Below are positions 33,440 to 46,588 of a stretch of 64,000 nt of DNA, one piece after another. Position numbers and translations under genes: made by a program. Each line of letters opens with the position of its first letter. Position 1 is the first letter of the stretch. Source of the DNA: Hexactinellida sp. DTS-2022 (lineage: Eukaryota > Porifera > Hexactinellida); contig JAPNXP010000002.1 in the NCBI GenBank assembly GCA_028753945.1, forward strand, positions 11,718,001 to 11,782,000, read 5' to 3'. The notes below the pieces were generated by a model that was not told the origin of the DNA, searched no databases, and worked only from the letters and a program-made list of their open reading frames with translations.

Positions 33440-34931
33440 TTTTTGTGATTTTGTAGCCATTGGCAAAATAGTACTCGTAGGTAGCGTTAATAAGAAACGC
33501 TTTGAATTCATACTCCAAACCAGAGTTTGAAGTAAGATTACGTAGAGTACTTTGATGGGGAAGAATAATACACTGAGAAGTTTGAAGAAAATTATAACAA
33601 GCAGGAGAAATAAGTTGGGCTTTTAAAGCAACTGCTAGAGTAAGGACATTGTATTTGTACCTCTCTTTGGGAAGTAAGATATTCTCGAGCTGGCATAGAA
33701 TAAATTGGAGACGAGGAATTGCTGGTAATAACTCATGTTCACTACGAAGTTCAAGCTTAGCGATTGAAGTTTGAATATTTAGGATAGCTTGTTTAACTTC
33801 TACTTCGACAGAATCTGAATGGTAGTCCGAAATATCTTTGATTTATATATCAATCTCACGAATATCATTAACATGATGTAGAGATAATGCCACTTGAACC
33901 TTTCCATAAAAACCTAGAGAAACCATTTATAAAAGTCTAAGGAATATCCCAAAAGAATACATTTAATATGCGTGTGTTCTTTAAAATTTATTACATTTAG
34001 TTTTTATACGGACATGTCAATTATACTCAAGTTACTCAACTCCCGTTATATTGAAGTCCAAGGGACCTGTATATTCCTTCGATATAACCGTGTATTCGGA
34101 CTAAGCAGGATGAAAATAAATGCATTTCGTAAGTACTCTGGGGGATTATCACAATTCGCTATAAGCGGTATTTCGTTATATCCAGCTTCGATATAACGGG
34201 AGTAGACTGTAACAAGAAAACTAACCTTTTGCGGAGAGGTTTGAATCAATAAGGATGCATGATTCAACATCTAGTATTGTCCCAGAAAGCCGAGGTTTGA
34301 AAAGGCCCAAAGTTTGGACTGAGGAACACCATAAAAACCAATTGTCCGGTAGAGAATAATTGCGAATCTTTATTTTAAGATCTTCAAATGTAGATAATGC
34401 GAAATACTCAACTTCAAGCTCATAATCACGCTTGCTATCTCTCATTCCCTTAATAATAAAAATATTATGAAACAATATGTGAATTCCGAAATATAGAGTC
34501 CGAATGTATAACCTGATTATATTAATTATTGAAGATGTTCCTAGGCAGGATTATGGAGAGTAAATACCTGTTGTAAGAACGATAACTCTTTTTTATCCCA
34601 GTCCAGCCGCTCAGGGATCGCTTCATCCGATGTCAAGTAATTAGGGAAGTCAAATATGCGAGGTATAGTACCGGGAAGGTAGGCCGGCCGTCTGGAAACT
34701 GTTTTACTATACCATCAGGTTGAGGTACATCAAAAGTCAAAAGCAGATCTTCTTGTCTAAAATGTTTGATGCAGACGTAAACTGTATCTAAACTAGAAAC
34801 ATCCTCGCGAATATCTGCTTCACCCATTGTTTCGCTAATTCAGGATCTTTTGGCAATGAAAAGACAGTGCAAGTTTCCTTTGAGCCTGGATAGTTGCTTT
34901 TGCAATTAGGCACTGAGCAACAATTTGGCAT
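33440..34931 (-). pseudogene. THAP/P-element-like transposase, 5' part, broken
   Basis: ATG at 34931. The THAP zinc finger is recognisable: MPNCCSVPNC, VFSLPKDPELAKQW, then after a frame slip near 34795 TVYVCIKHFRQEDL. Next come an exon at about 34220-34452 (EYFALSTFEDLKIKIRNYSL ... KPRLSG; acceptor TTAAG|GG, donor AAAG|GTTAGT) and an exon from about 33912 down (IPRLQFILCQLENILLPKER ... ISPACYNFLQ). The frames correspond in order to the better-preserved second copy at 50511-52320. The catalytic half is missing. A degenerate TA-type MITE (about 34038-34209) lies in the intron. The frameshift in the finger and an in-frame TAA near 33842 mark it as a pseudogene. Confidence 0.7.
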
Positions 34932-35545
34932 CGTGCTAAGCTAGTCCAAGAACTTGAGTAAATAAATTAGCATTAGGTAAGAATAATTGAATAATCATGA
35001 CTCATGAGCAATCAAAAATAGTACGTAGGAACTAGCGAATAAAGAAATGTGTATGAACTGTTGTACAGAACCAAATAAATTAATTGCAATATTTATATAC
35101 CAAAGTATATTTAATTATTGTGGTTATTTAAAATTGAGTATACTTTCATTACATCTTGTGGTTGCATAAATACTACCATCTACTTGTAATCCATGGTTAT
35201 AGCAAAATATAGCCAGTTGTAAGTCCTGTATTACGAAGTCTATGTATTGGCACACTCTGAAGAACTGTTGAGAGAGATTAACGCTGGGCATAATTTCAAG
35301 TGTTTCTCCGAAGAAGGGGCTGAGGCCTGCAATATATTGATTCGAAGGTATTGAGAGCATCTAGCCAGAAAGACCTGTTTCGAAGATAATATAAATGATA
35401 TCCTCGTAAGGATAGCACCCGAAAGTAACACAGTTTTGTTGGAATCCCGTTCAAAAAGTTAATTTGTGATAGGTGCGGAGAACATGGTCACACAAGAGAA
35501 CGAAGTACTGCAACTATGATTATATAATAGAGAGGTCTATAGATA

Positions 35546-35786
35546 CCGTATTTCCCCGAATAAGCGCCCCTTCGCTTATTGTTTTCGTGGGCCAAAATTA
35601 TCCTGAAACTTTTGTGAAAAATTCAGAATATAAAGATTAGGTGGGTTCTAATGGTTTCCACCAACAGTATACTTCCTGAAGTTGCCAAAATCGATGGAAT
35701 TACGTTACAGTGATCTACTAATGTGTTTAAATTTTATCATACCAATGTCATTTTTATTGCCCCGGCGCTTATTCGGGGAAATACGG
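35546..35786 (+). mobile_element. TA-flanked MITE with AATAAGCGCC termini
   Basis: CCGTATTTCCCCGAATAAGC at the left and GCGCTTATTCGGGGAAATACGG at the right, next to TA (35544-35545, 35787-35788). A second copy is at 47626-47887, and a partial terminus near 49379-49400. Confidence 0.85.
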
Positions 35787-36154
35787 TAGTTAGTTCAATC
35801 AGTTTTAATATAGAATGTACTTATATAGTAATGTATTTTTTGTATTAAATATAGTTTGTATAAATGTTAAATTATAGGCAATGATATCATCACTATAAAC
35901 GCAACTCAGGTATATATTCGACTAGCGCCATTCGATTTATAGTGCTGATAGGTTACCACATATATATACACACAAAATTATTTTAACAACACACTCTCAA
36001 ATATTGTAAATTTAGTACCATCATCATGATGTCGTAAGGGACCAAATTGAGCCCGTTGAGAAATTTGGCCACGCCAAACGTTTTCTAGATATCGATAACC
36101 CATATGTAAATACAGTACATATTGGATATAGTGATAATGGTGGAGACATCTGAT

Positions 36155-36535
36155 TTGTGGCCAATATATCACTATATCCAATATATCACTATACCCATTA
36201 TATCACTATATCCACTGTATCACCGCATCTAATATATGACTGTATACATTGTCAATACTTATATTTTGAAAAGAATAATCAAATTCCTTATCAAATTCAA
36301 GTGGTAACGATATTTATACTGTAAAATATGAAATTATGGGGTCCAAGGAAGGTCAAAAATCCAATATTCTTGTGTAATCTGTACACAAATTATCACTATA
36401 TCCAATAATGATATAACTATAACCAATAAAATTTGTATGGGATTTGCTCGGGGACGCACCTAAAGCTGCAAAATTATCACTATATCCAATATATCACTAT
36501 ATCCATGATCACTATATCTATTATGTACTGTAATA
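36155..36535. repeat. TATCACTATATCCA minisatellite-like clusters
   Basis: The word ATATCACTATATCCA recurs at about 36165-36245, 36388-36425 and 36475-36510, separated by unrelated sequence. Irregular period of about 17 bp. No coding content. Confidence 0.6.
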
Positions 36536-38457
36536 CTTAATTTATGGATATTGTGTAGTTTAGTGGTTTCCAACTTACTGCCCGTCTGTCGTATATAGCG
36601 AACGTAGGTCATACAGCCAAAACAAAAATGATTACAAAGCAAATCCAATTACGACTTTAATAGTCTAAAATATAATTTTTTGTCGAGAACTTTGTATTGA
36701 TCAATCTTATATGTTACCAGTTTGAACTCAAGAGTTTTTCCCAGACTCCTCGCGGAATCTCTATAAAATTTCACGAATGTTGAATGTTGTATCTCAAAAC
36801 TGTTGTTATATAATATTCAAACACTCGTTTATATGATTTCCAAAAATATCTCAATTAACATATACTATACACTATCGTAATATCTGTTTCATTCATGAAT
36901 TAATAATTTTTCCGTGAGTAAATTTAGTACCTTTACTGAAACCTGATGACTGCTGTCAAGAAAAGGAAAATTGATGGAGAATGTAGAATTTTCAAGGGAT
37001 AATGATTTTTTTGAAATCAAGCACAATGAGGTCCTAGTGTAACTGATATATCAAGAAAAGATAGCTGTTTTTAAGGATACAATATCAAGCGACATTACTC
37101 TGCGAAACACGCTAGCAAATTGGACATGTTGAACGGTGAGTTGTAAATCGATCGAAGGAACTCGCTAAAACAGAACATGATCGGTCAACAATCTTTATTC
37201 TAAGCTACAAGACATAGTTCTAAGGCAGTTACCAAGGTGAGCTTTTTATATCAGAAGCAATAGCGAAGAGAGGGAAACCATTATCTGATGGAGAATTTGT
37301 GAAAGACTGCTTGGACATATTTACATTTGTGGTGTGTCCTGACAAAACTCGATGGTAGAGAAAACCTGTCTTTCATCTCAGACAGTTGCTAGAAGAGTGG
37401 ATGACCTCGCAAACAATATCCAAAACATTCTGCTGAACAGACTTGGTGCCTGTCAATTTTATAGTTTAGCCATCGATGAAAGCACAGATGTGTGTGATAC
37501 AGCTCAACTTGCAATATTTATATGAGGAGTTACAAATGGTTTTGAAGTCATTGAAGAACTACTCGATCTATGTCCGATGAAAGGCACAACAACTGGACAA
37601 GACATTTTCGACGAAGTAAATTTAGTATAATGATGAAATTCAATTTAAGTGAGGACAAACTTTGTGGCATAACAACTGATGGAGCCCCTGCGATGATAGG
37701 AAAGCATAAAGGATTCACTTCGCTAATACTTATATCTGTTTCGGTAGATGTTGACACTTCGAACATGTTAACATCTACCGCGGTAGATGTTGTATTCAAC
37801 TTCACTTTCAATTTTATAATTATAGTATGGCTTCCTGATTACTATCAGTTTGGTACAGATGGGACGGATAATTATGTTATGAGGAGTAAACAAATAGATA
37901 TATAATATTAATATTATAGTTTTATATAATTTCACGTCTTCATATTGTATGTCTGACAATCGGTTAAATATCACTGTCTTAAGTTCGAGAATGAAGTATT
38001 GGCCAAAAACAGGAACCAAAATCTCGTAACTGGAATAAAGAAGAGGTACAAATTATAATTGATCAACTGTGTGATCCAAGCGGATGGAAATATTCGCTGA
38101 AGATGGCACTATTTCAACTGTTGCAGATCTCAGCAATAAAGCAGGTAATTGTATAGAAATATCCAAGAACGAGTGTCCCAAGAATAAAAGCTTACTAGAT
38201 TAGCTAGATACTGATAGTTCTGATCTGGTATTTTTAACTCTGATTAGCCTCCTTATTGATAACTTGTTAACTCCGATTTGCCTCCACCTTTACCAATTAC
38301 AAAGACTTCTGAAGGGCTGGAAACAGCGGTCAAAGATTACTTAGTTGAAAACTCTAGCTCATATTCACACGATGAAGTTCGATTCCCTACGCTTTTGGTT
38401 AGCAAGGAAAATGAATGTAGAATGTGAAAATAAAGAACTTAATTTCTTTGGGTGAGA

Positions 38458-39242
38458 CATGGCCTACTATATACACGGCTACACATGCTGCCGAATCATA
38501 AGAAAAAATAAGAGTCCAGTTTTGTAATTTTATACTAAGCAAAACTATGCTTCCTATTGGCATAATTTGCATTGTATATGGGGTAATCAACCATTGCGAG
38601 TCCAATGGAACCACTTTTGAGAATCTGAGATTTGTGGTTAAGGTGTTAGGCGCCATTTAATGATGACACCACAAATATACTATATATACAATTCGAGTCC
38701 AAAATAACTACGAGAAAATGAAAATATTTACTAATATACTTTGTATACATTTTTCGAATATATAATGAGAATTAATACAGATAAACCAGCAATTATATAC
38801 GTTTATAAACGAAAATAGTAAGTTGTAACTCAGCTACTACTTGTATTTTAGCATGTGGTTGGTTTACAAATTTTTAGAATTTTTAGAACGTCGCCATTTT
38901 GTGATTTAGTAGCCTTTGGGGTATGAAATACATCCCTATTTTAGTATTCCTGTTATTTAATTATTAAAAAGTAGGAAGAAAATGAAATTTATGTCATTTG
39001 AAATTTTTTGCATTTTAGCATAATTTTTTCCGTCATCATTTAATGGCGCCTAAACACCTTAACCACAAATCTCAGATTCTCAAAAGTGGTTCCATTGGAC
39101 TCGCAATGGTTGATTACCCCATATACAATGCAAATTATGCCAATAGGAAGCATAGTTTAGCTTAGAATAAAATTACAAAAACTGGACTCTTATTTTTTCT
39201 TATGATTCGGCAGCATGTGTAGCCGTGTATATAGTAGGCCAT
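38458..39242. mobile_element. 785-bp foldback element with 8-bp TSD
   Basis: Both ends carry about 205-bp inverted repeats beginning CATGGCCTACTATATACACG and reaching ATTTAATGATGAC. The flanking duplication gggtgaga (38450-38457, 39243-39250) is perfect. The loop of about 370 bp is AT-rich. A diverged relative of one arm is at about 53512-53720 (GTCATCATTAAATGGCGCCTAAAC). Confidence 0.85.
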
Positions 39243-39503
39243 GGGTGAGAATACAACTTGTTAACGCACTAATTAATGTTTGATTAATCATCCAGGAATA
39301 TTACCATCAAAGAACGCATCAACTATTTCTATATTCGTTTCATAAATTTTCAAACAACTATCGAGTCTAAACTGATCCCGAAAAAGTGCAAATTATGCCA
39401 AAGGAAAGAGCGTCAAGTAAATTTCCTCAACTTTGTCCTTAACTGTTTATTGAAGGAGGAAACTTGCAAAGTAAATGAGAAATTGATTGGTCCCTATATA
39501 AAA

Positions 39504-40221
39504 TAGTGATCGACCGGGACCAATATCTTCTCCGGGACCGGGACCGGGATCGGGAATATAATATTTCACCGGGACCGGGTTTTAACCGGGATTAATACCG
39601 GGATCGAAGTAAATCAAATGATGGCCCTTACCAATCCCATTAGGGGTTCTACCACAAATAGGCGAAGTTTACTTGGTCCACGGGGCAAAGAATGGGAAGG
39701 TGTAGTTACAATGCATATTGTAGTATAATGTTATCAATGTTGTTTTGGAAAAACACAGCTACCAAAAATCAAAAGATAATTATTCATCATTCACCAATTA
39801 GATTATGCCAATCATATTTCCACTGTTCATCAGCAGTTGTCTTCTTACCAATATGAAATAACAATATAGAATGAATAGACACTGGGTTATATTGGTTGTT
39901 TTAGTAGATCGTAGTTAGTAATTTAGAATTTTAAATGTTAGTTATAGGATTTACTTTCACATGAAAGAAAAAGTTGATATTAATATCACCTTTCATTTCA
40001 AAAATACTATGTCAGAGGACTTGGAATACTTAATGAAAAAAGTTCATTTTTTGAATTTTAGCTCCAATGACAATGTTTATTAATTCAATTTACAACTTTG
40101 AGTTGTCCATTCCCGGTTAGGAATCCCAGTAAAAACATCAATATTTACCAGGACCGGGACTCTAAAAACAGCCGGGATTTCCCGGGGCCGGGACTAAAAC
40201 CGGGATCCCGGTCGTTTCCTA
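39504..40221. mobile_element. hAT-type non-autonomous element rich in CCGGGAC
   Basis: Starts TAGTGATCGACCGGGAC and ends CCCGGTCGTTTCCTA. Perfect 8-bp TSD atataaaa (39496-39503, 40222-40229). Subterminal repeats of ACCGGGACCGGGA at the left and CCGGGGCCGGGACT at the right, about 100 bp each. 718 bp, no ORF. Nested in the 37742-40804 insertion. Confidence 0.85.
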
Positions 40222-40492
40222 ATATAAAACTGGGGCATGGGCACGATATCCTAACTTTCAGATACATAGATCATGCACTTATCTATGGCAATCATTTCAC
40301 ACTGAATACATTCATAAAAGAACAGCTCGTGTCATATGATGGGATTAGAAACCGGAAAATTCAGATTGAACTTCCGTCAAAGTTCCCAGAATCCTCTAAA
40401 ATCAATTTCGTCGCATACATGTTAGTGCTAGATTGATCATGCTTGCTGCTTAGACTTAGGATCAATCATAAGTGTTTAGTACTATTATTAAT

Positions 40493-40618
40493 CAGTGGAG
40501 GCGCTAGACGGCCGCCACTAGTGGGACACAAATGCGTCACTGGTGGGGCAGTCTATTAAACTGGGGCACACCAACGTTAATGAGTTGGGGCACAGGCCCC
40601 ACCCTCTCTCCGCCTCTG
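40493..40618 (+). mobile_element. Short GC-rich hAT-type MITE
   Basis: CAGTGGAGGCGC at the left and CTCTCCGCCTCTG at the right. Flanks ttattaat and gtattaat agree at 7 of 8 bases. GGGGCACA motifs inside. 126 bp. Confidence 0.65.
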
Positions 40619-41789
40619 GTATTAATTAATTATTCATAAGTGTTTAGTAATAGTATTAATTAATTATTGTAGTTAATGTTAACACAAATAACATCTACTG
40701 TAAGTAATCAAGAAGCCATACTATAATTATAAAATTAAAAGTGAAGTCGAATACAACATCTACCGCGGTAGATGTTAACATGTTCCAAGTGTCAACATCT
40801 ACCGTAGCATATCTATATCCCATGAAGTTATTACACATCACTGCATCATTCACCAGCAACAACTGTGTGCAAAAACACGAGATGAAACATTTGATGGAAA
40901 AAGTTGTTTCTACAGTCAACTTCATAAGATCCAAGGGACTCAATCATAAGCAGTCCAGGCCTTTATTACAGAAGTTGGATCAGACCACGACGATGTCATT
41001 ATTTCAACCATGTTCGCTGGCTCAGCAGAGCGGCCACTCGTGACATAATATTCCCTACGTGAAGAAATAAAATTTTCATGAAAGAAAAGAAAAAAGATAT
41101 AAGCTTTATGGAAGATCATGATTGGTTGAATGACTTGGTATTTCTAGTTGATGTTACCAAGTATCTTGAGGAACTTAATGTGAAACTACAACGAAAGGAA
41201 CAATATGTCAACAAACTGTATGAGCATGTACAAGCATTCATTCGGAAATTAGAATTGATTCAGAAATAGTTTATTAACAAGAAATTTATGCATTTCACAA
41301 CGCTATCTACTAGGGATGGAAGAACAGTGAGGTATGAAAAGTATTCTGCACTCATCGGGATTCTAAGAAATGAATTTGACTAAGGTTTGCGGATTTCAGG
41401 GATCACTGAAGAACTAAAACTGTTTCAGATCCATTTAGAATTGATGTCAATGAAGCTCTGCCATGTTCCAATTGGAATTAATTGACATTCAAAGTGACAG
41501 TGTTTAAAGAGGGCTTTCGCTGAACATGATCTTCTAACATTTTATCGTCAATATTTAAACTCAGTATCCTATCCAAATCTCTCGCAACTTGCACTTCGAT
41601 TTATTGCACTGTTTGGCAGTACGTATTGCTACGAAGTTTTTTCAAGAATGAAAAACGTTAAAACTCATACGAGTCAAAATTGACAGACGAACATCTTACC
41701 GGAATACTCCGTGTCGCTACATCAGGTGTACCGGCAGACATTGACTTTTTATGCAATCAAAAACAATGCCAGACATCTCATTAAAGTTC

Positions 41790-44620
41790 AATAGTAAAGT
41801 AATATACGTCTAGCTATAATTAGACTTACATTTGATTAATTGCAAATAAACTATCAGTCCAACATTTATTCATCAGACCTTTATGTGAAATTTAGTTGGA
41901 ATGTGGCCCTTTCTAGAAAATTTTGGAAACCCCTGGTGTAGATAGATGCCTATTCCCTACCAAATGCCATTTTAAGCCACTGTGCTTCATTAATCTGTTC
42001 ATTTAATTAATTAACCTGTTTGCATTATGCAAAATAATTTATTTCCTCGAACTAAAAGGTGTAGGCCATGTCATTTTCCTATTTTCCGATATCAATATTA
42101 AGACCACCATCGATATAAATATTCTGACGTATTATGTAGGATAAGATGGGTTTGCAAACCTTCCCTGGGATATAACACAATTTCTACCAGTCTTGTCCAT
42201 TGAGTTTCCTCTGCTCTTTCATTATCCAAAGGTGCATTCAATGTATTGAATCTTCACAAAACAGTTATAGCTTTCGAGTTTAACAAGTAATGGAGTGGGC
42301 GAATGGTATCATTGACAATGATGTATCTAGTCTCTTAATAATGTTTTTGGGTGATTTGATTAAGAATTATATTTTTGGTTGGTTAACAGTCCTTTATTAT
42401 TCACCCATGATTATTGACACAGTATTTTAACGTGGGAAAACAAACTAGTCTTACCCCGAGATTTTTATATTGCAACGAATGTAAGCAATGTGGATTCTCG
42501 CAAGTATAAGTACTCTTAGCATGTTTTCTTCCGTTTTTTTATAACATAGTTCTCTGTTTTTGGATCATAGCTAGCATACGAAATATCCTCACAAGCATAA
42601 ATCCACTTATTGGAATTTCGATAGCCTGGTTTATGGTTTTGGAATTAATAGATGGTATACTATTTGTTGTTTATTTTTAGATTCAAGGAAATATGTAGAG
42701 TAACATGCACAGTTGGAATTTTTAGGGGTGTAAGTGCAAATAGAAAAACTATGCTAGATAGACTCTAATGAAGTATTATTGACATATAGGTTATCGGTAG
42801 CTGCAAACTGAATGGCATTATCAAAATGATGTACGTAGTCTACTAAACGTAGTTTTTCTGTCATAAATTATACTTTAGGTTTGTTAACAAATTTTTTATT
42901 GTTCACCCATGATTATTGATTATATTTCTTGAACAAGGTATTTTTTTTTCAAAAATCCTAATATATATGGTTCAAAGTTATTAAGTGATCCACGTCGCGC
43001 CTTTTTGCATTTAGAAACTATTTATAAGAATATTACATCAACTGGTTTTAGGCTAGTAGAACCTAGTTTGACAATATTGTTGAGATCTCAGTATGTAAAA
43101 AGTATGTTTCCACTAATTTTCCGACAGTTAGCTCACTGCTAAACTTTAATTCATCAAATTGACACCGAATTGTTTGATATTAGTCAGATTCTAATTCATT
43201 GTAATCCATAACTCACTGGATTCGAGTTAAGAAATTCAAAAGCTTCCTTGTAATGCAGAAGAAATAATTTTAATTGAAGGAGTATAATTTGTACTTGAAT
43301 CACTTATCTTAATAAATAAATAAATATTATAAGAGAATATCTGTGGGCAAATTTTTGGGAATCTGGAATTAGGTATATATTGATGTTAAATATGTCTACT
43401 TTATATTAATAACACACAAAAAAATCCCATGAGCCTGGACACGATATTTCCCATCACCTTGAAAGTGGGGGACTAAGCAAGAATTTATTGTCCGAATCGT
43501 ATATTTTCTGTTAGCCACATCCCATAATCAATTTTACTGAGATGTTATTATGATATCCAATATATATAATTAAACCATGTATATCAGAATATTCAAAAGA
43601 GAAATCATTCTCAAGAACAGTGTTCTCAAAATCTGCAATGAAGCATTAGTGTCTTTCTATAACCGCAAAATATAAATTCCAATTTTCAATCTAATACTTT
43701 GAATAGTCATAAGACTCAACAATCAAATATTTCTTAGGTCAGAATGAAATTATGCATTACTAGGTTATTTGATATTCTGAATTCAGTGGTAACCACGAAT
43801 TCAAGATAATGATAATTTTATCCTATTTCCACCTAAATTCCCACTGTGACATGCATGTAATTCTATATGCCCAATTAGTATGCATGATTTGACCTATCCA
43901 GCTTTTAAGTCATGAGAGATTTGGGGAAGGTTAGGGATCCCTCGATTTTATTTATAATAGACCCATGTTACCATGTATCTATTGGAACTTGAAAAATGTC
44001 TTTCCACGATTGGCCACTTTGAGTGTATGCACTTTACAGTGGGTAACTAGGATGTCCGAATTAGTAATTAATTAATAAACCATACCAAAATTTGTTTCAA
44101 ATATCTTCGAACCAAGGTTATTCAAAAGAAGAGCATCTTATACACAATTCCAGGAAATACGAGATCAGGAGTTGAATTTGCATATATTAAATTTTCTTAT
44201 TCGAAAGTCGAACAACTCTTATTCGACAGTCGAACAACTCTTTCAGATACGGATGATGGGTCTCTGGGATCATAGGCTGGGTAGAATTAGGGCCCCCTTT
44301 CCCCCTTCAACCAATATAAAATTACGACGAGCAGATCTTATGGGGCCGCCAGAACCCATGGGCACCTAGGCGGCAGCCTACTTAGCCTATTGGCTGATCC
44401 GGCCCTGAACTCTTTGTCGACAGTAAATTAACTCATTTTACATTGTCGAATTACTTATTTAATTAACTAATATTCGAACGCGTCTAATTAGACTATTCAG
44501 TTAATTAATTTAACCAAATCTTGTAATATCATATACAAATTCACCTATGTTCTAGTTAGACTATTTTCAAATATTTTTTACCTAAATGGACAATAAGTTA
44601 TCAGTTACAACACAATTTAC
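41790..44620. other. Intergenic, mostly featureless
   Basis: AT-rich. A short sequence (GTTAACA...TTATT.TTCACCCATGATTATTGA) occurs twice, near 42380 and 42890. About 44235-44410 is a fragment of a GC-rich hAT-type MITE ending GCTGATCCGGCCCTG. No gene seen. Confidence 0.45.
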
Positions 44621-45077
44621 ATGGATCCATTTCCAACAAATCAAAGGAAGAGAACTTTTCAAGAAATGACAAGTACTAATGCATCATTTGCCAGTGTGCA
44701 TATCTCACCTATAGAACCAATAGTTATAGATTATGCCGATTCAGTTTCAGCTATTATTACTCTTTCTGATACGTTACGAGAGGAAGAATCACCGGGATTT
44801 TCTGTGGCACAAATACCAATTGAATATTCTGTGAAATTTAGAGACGAGAATTCTACGGAATCAGAAGTTGTCCCTCTGCATAACGGCTTATGTGAAACAG
44901 AAGCATTAGACTTATGCTTTAACCTTACAGAAATTGACATCTCATACATACTCAGATATAGCCACTTACTTTTGAAGCAACAATTTTTATGGCAACTTCA
45001 GGACACAAGCATAGCACTGATTCATGACTACAATATTACTGAAGGTCAGTAAATTTCAAAAATCATTTGTATTTACG

Positions 45078-45212
45078 TTGCAGTTTATGGACGTACCTGG
45101 TGTGCACGCGTGCACACTGGTGTATCCGCGTGCACACCAGAAGAAAAACCTGGCGTGCACGCGGGTACACCAGTGTGCACGGGAATACACCAGGCACGTC
45201 CATAAACTGCAA
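45078..45212. mobile_element. GC-rich palindromic MITE in an intron of the KDZ-like gene
   Basis: Near-perfect inverted repeat from GTTGCAGTTTATGGACGT to ACGTCCATAAACTGCAAC with GTGCACGC/GCGTGCAC repeats in the arms. 135 bp. Flanks gtatttac and atttatat share ATTTA only. It lies just after the predicted donor of exon 1. Confidence 0.7.
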
Positions 45213-46200
45213 CATTTATATAAAAATAAAAATAAATACTTGTTTGTTATAAGGCAAATGTTTCCATTATGAACTAATGTATAATGTACTCCGTACTACT
45301 TATTAATAATTAATCAAAGTCTTTTTAATGTAATTTAGGTATACTATCTCTCAAAGACACTTATATTGAAATACTAGACATAGACACAAATTTTTGCAAA
45401 GAATGTAACTCACTCACGTGCCTACACTTCAGAGCTTTCGAAAAGTGCTTCATGAGTTATAACAGTTCTTTCAATATTGTCTTGAAAATGTATACAAACG
45501 TACAATTTATTATATTTTAAACAGTGGAGTTATTCTCTTGATGGATCCAAACACTGATATTCATATTTATAAGTCTCGGAGAAAAAGATGGTACTGCGAT
45601 ACTTGTCCCAAAGTTTGCACATTAAAAAATCTCGCAGAAAAGATATTAGAACATAGCCAACCAGAAATTGAGACTCGAACTCAGAGCAATATCAAATCAA
45701 CTACTGTTTCTTCAACACCGATTCCATTTTCTCTAAATCGAGATCAAGAAAACATATATGAAGAACAATTAGCTAAAGGAATTCATTTGCCGGAGCACTT
45801 GATACCTGAAAGTCCATTTTGCGCAAATGGATTTGAATTTGAGAATAAATCTAAGCTAAAATTAGAAAAAGATGGTATTATACTATATCTTGAGAATGAT
45901 GTACGCCAACTTAGTGCTCACAAAGGTATGTGACTATCGATTATCTAAACATATCCATGTATATTTCACATATTAGGTTAAATATCCAATTTATTAGTGG
46001 TTTCTTCTCTAGTATATAGTTCTTTCTGCTGTGGCCCTTGCAATTGCAAAAATATATTTAACGGACATAACTTTCTTCTGGTTAATCTCAATAACAGATA
46101 TTTTATCCATTACAGTTTGCTCTATGAATATAGAGAAATGATGACTGTTTCAGAAACCCTTTGTTTAGTTATTTGAGGTGAGTAATCTTTTTAGCCCGAA

Positions 46201-46588
46201 CAAGGCTGGATTCGGTTAACCGGTTAACGGTTAGAGATTTATTAACCAGTTAGCCGGTCTGTTGAATACAGCAGAGTTATTGGGAAATTAATGTATAAAA
46301 TATTAAATTTTATTGAATTTATCAGAATATGTAGTCCTAAACCCATTTCTCATTACCACTCAATAAATTTTATTGGACATCATTGATTTAAATTTACCTA
46401 AAGCACGAAATGTAACAGTTGATATACTTATGTAGTTATACTTTATACACCTAAGTCTTATTCTGTAGTATAATCCAATTTTCATAAAGGATTTTATGTT
46501 TGAATAGGATGGGCGGTTAACCGGTTAACCATGGCGAGAAATCGAATTGTAACCGTTGCCTCAGATCGGTTAGCCAACCCCATCCTTG
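46201..46588 (+). mobile_element. CAAGG-type MITE, reference copy
   Basis: CAAGGCTGGATTCGGTTAAC at the left and GGTTAGCCAACCCCATCCTTG at the right, flanked by gcccgaa on both sides (46194-46200, 46589-46595; 7 bp, or 8 bp with one mismatch). GGTTAACCGGTTAACC repeats lie inside both ends. Other copies: 57829-58797 (inverted, truncated), 61644-61762 (one end) and 18025-18230 (interior). Confidence 0.8.

Larger units (their letters stand above)
34932..36940. other. Intergenic with one MITE and a diffuse minisatellite
   Basis: Contains the MITE at 35546-35786 and an irregular TATCACTATATCCA-type array. Short frames at 35124-35431 have no family I can name. Confidence 0.45.
37742..40804. mobile_element. 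3.06-kb insertion with about 100-bp inverted repeats
   Basis: Left CGGTAGATGTTGACACTTCG and the reverse complement of the right end agree for about 100 bp (37742-37842 with 40704-40804), ending at CCTGATTAC/CTTGATTAC. The repeat itself contains the palindrome AACATCTACCGCGGTAGATGTT. No clear target-site duplication was found. The interior holds coding-like scraps (ETAVKDYLVENSSSYSHDEV near 38320), a foldback element and a hAT MITE. Superfamily not determined. Confidence 0.65.
36945..41785 (+). pseudogene. GTF2IRD2-like hAT transposase, split by an insertion
   Basis: The 5' part begins near MTAVKKRKIDGECRIFK (36945). It shows BED-like zinc-finger remnants (VLCLIC-like, IKRHY), then FLISEAIAKRGKPLSDGEFV, LSSQTVARRVDDLANNIQ and the catalytic patches FYSLAIDESTDVCDTAQLAI and GITTDGAPAMIGKHKGF (to about 37720). 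A 3-kb insertion (37742-40804) follows. The protein resumes with HCIIHQQQLCAK, EKKKDISFMEDHDWLNDLVF (41078-41269) and finally YPNLSQLALRFIALFGSTYC, ending near 41785, the hAT dimerisation end. Order and motifs match the hAT transposases related to GTF2IRD2 and SCAN/ZBED9-type proteins. Many stops and frame changes: not functional even without the insertion. Confidence 0.75.

Noticed and set aside
35124-35431. Two overlapping minus-strand ORFs as a host gene
   Set aside because: No motif, no convincing splice sites and no second copy; kept only as intergenic sequence.
44172-44369. 65-codon ORF
   Set aside because: Spans a GC-rich MITE fragment and has no protein-like conservation.
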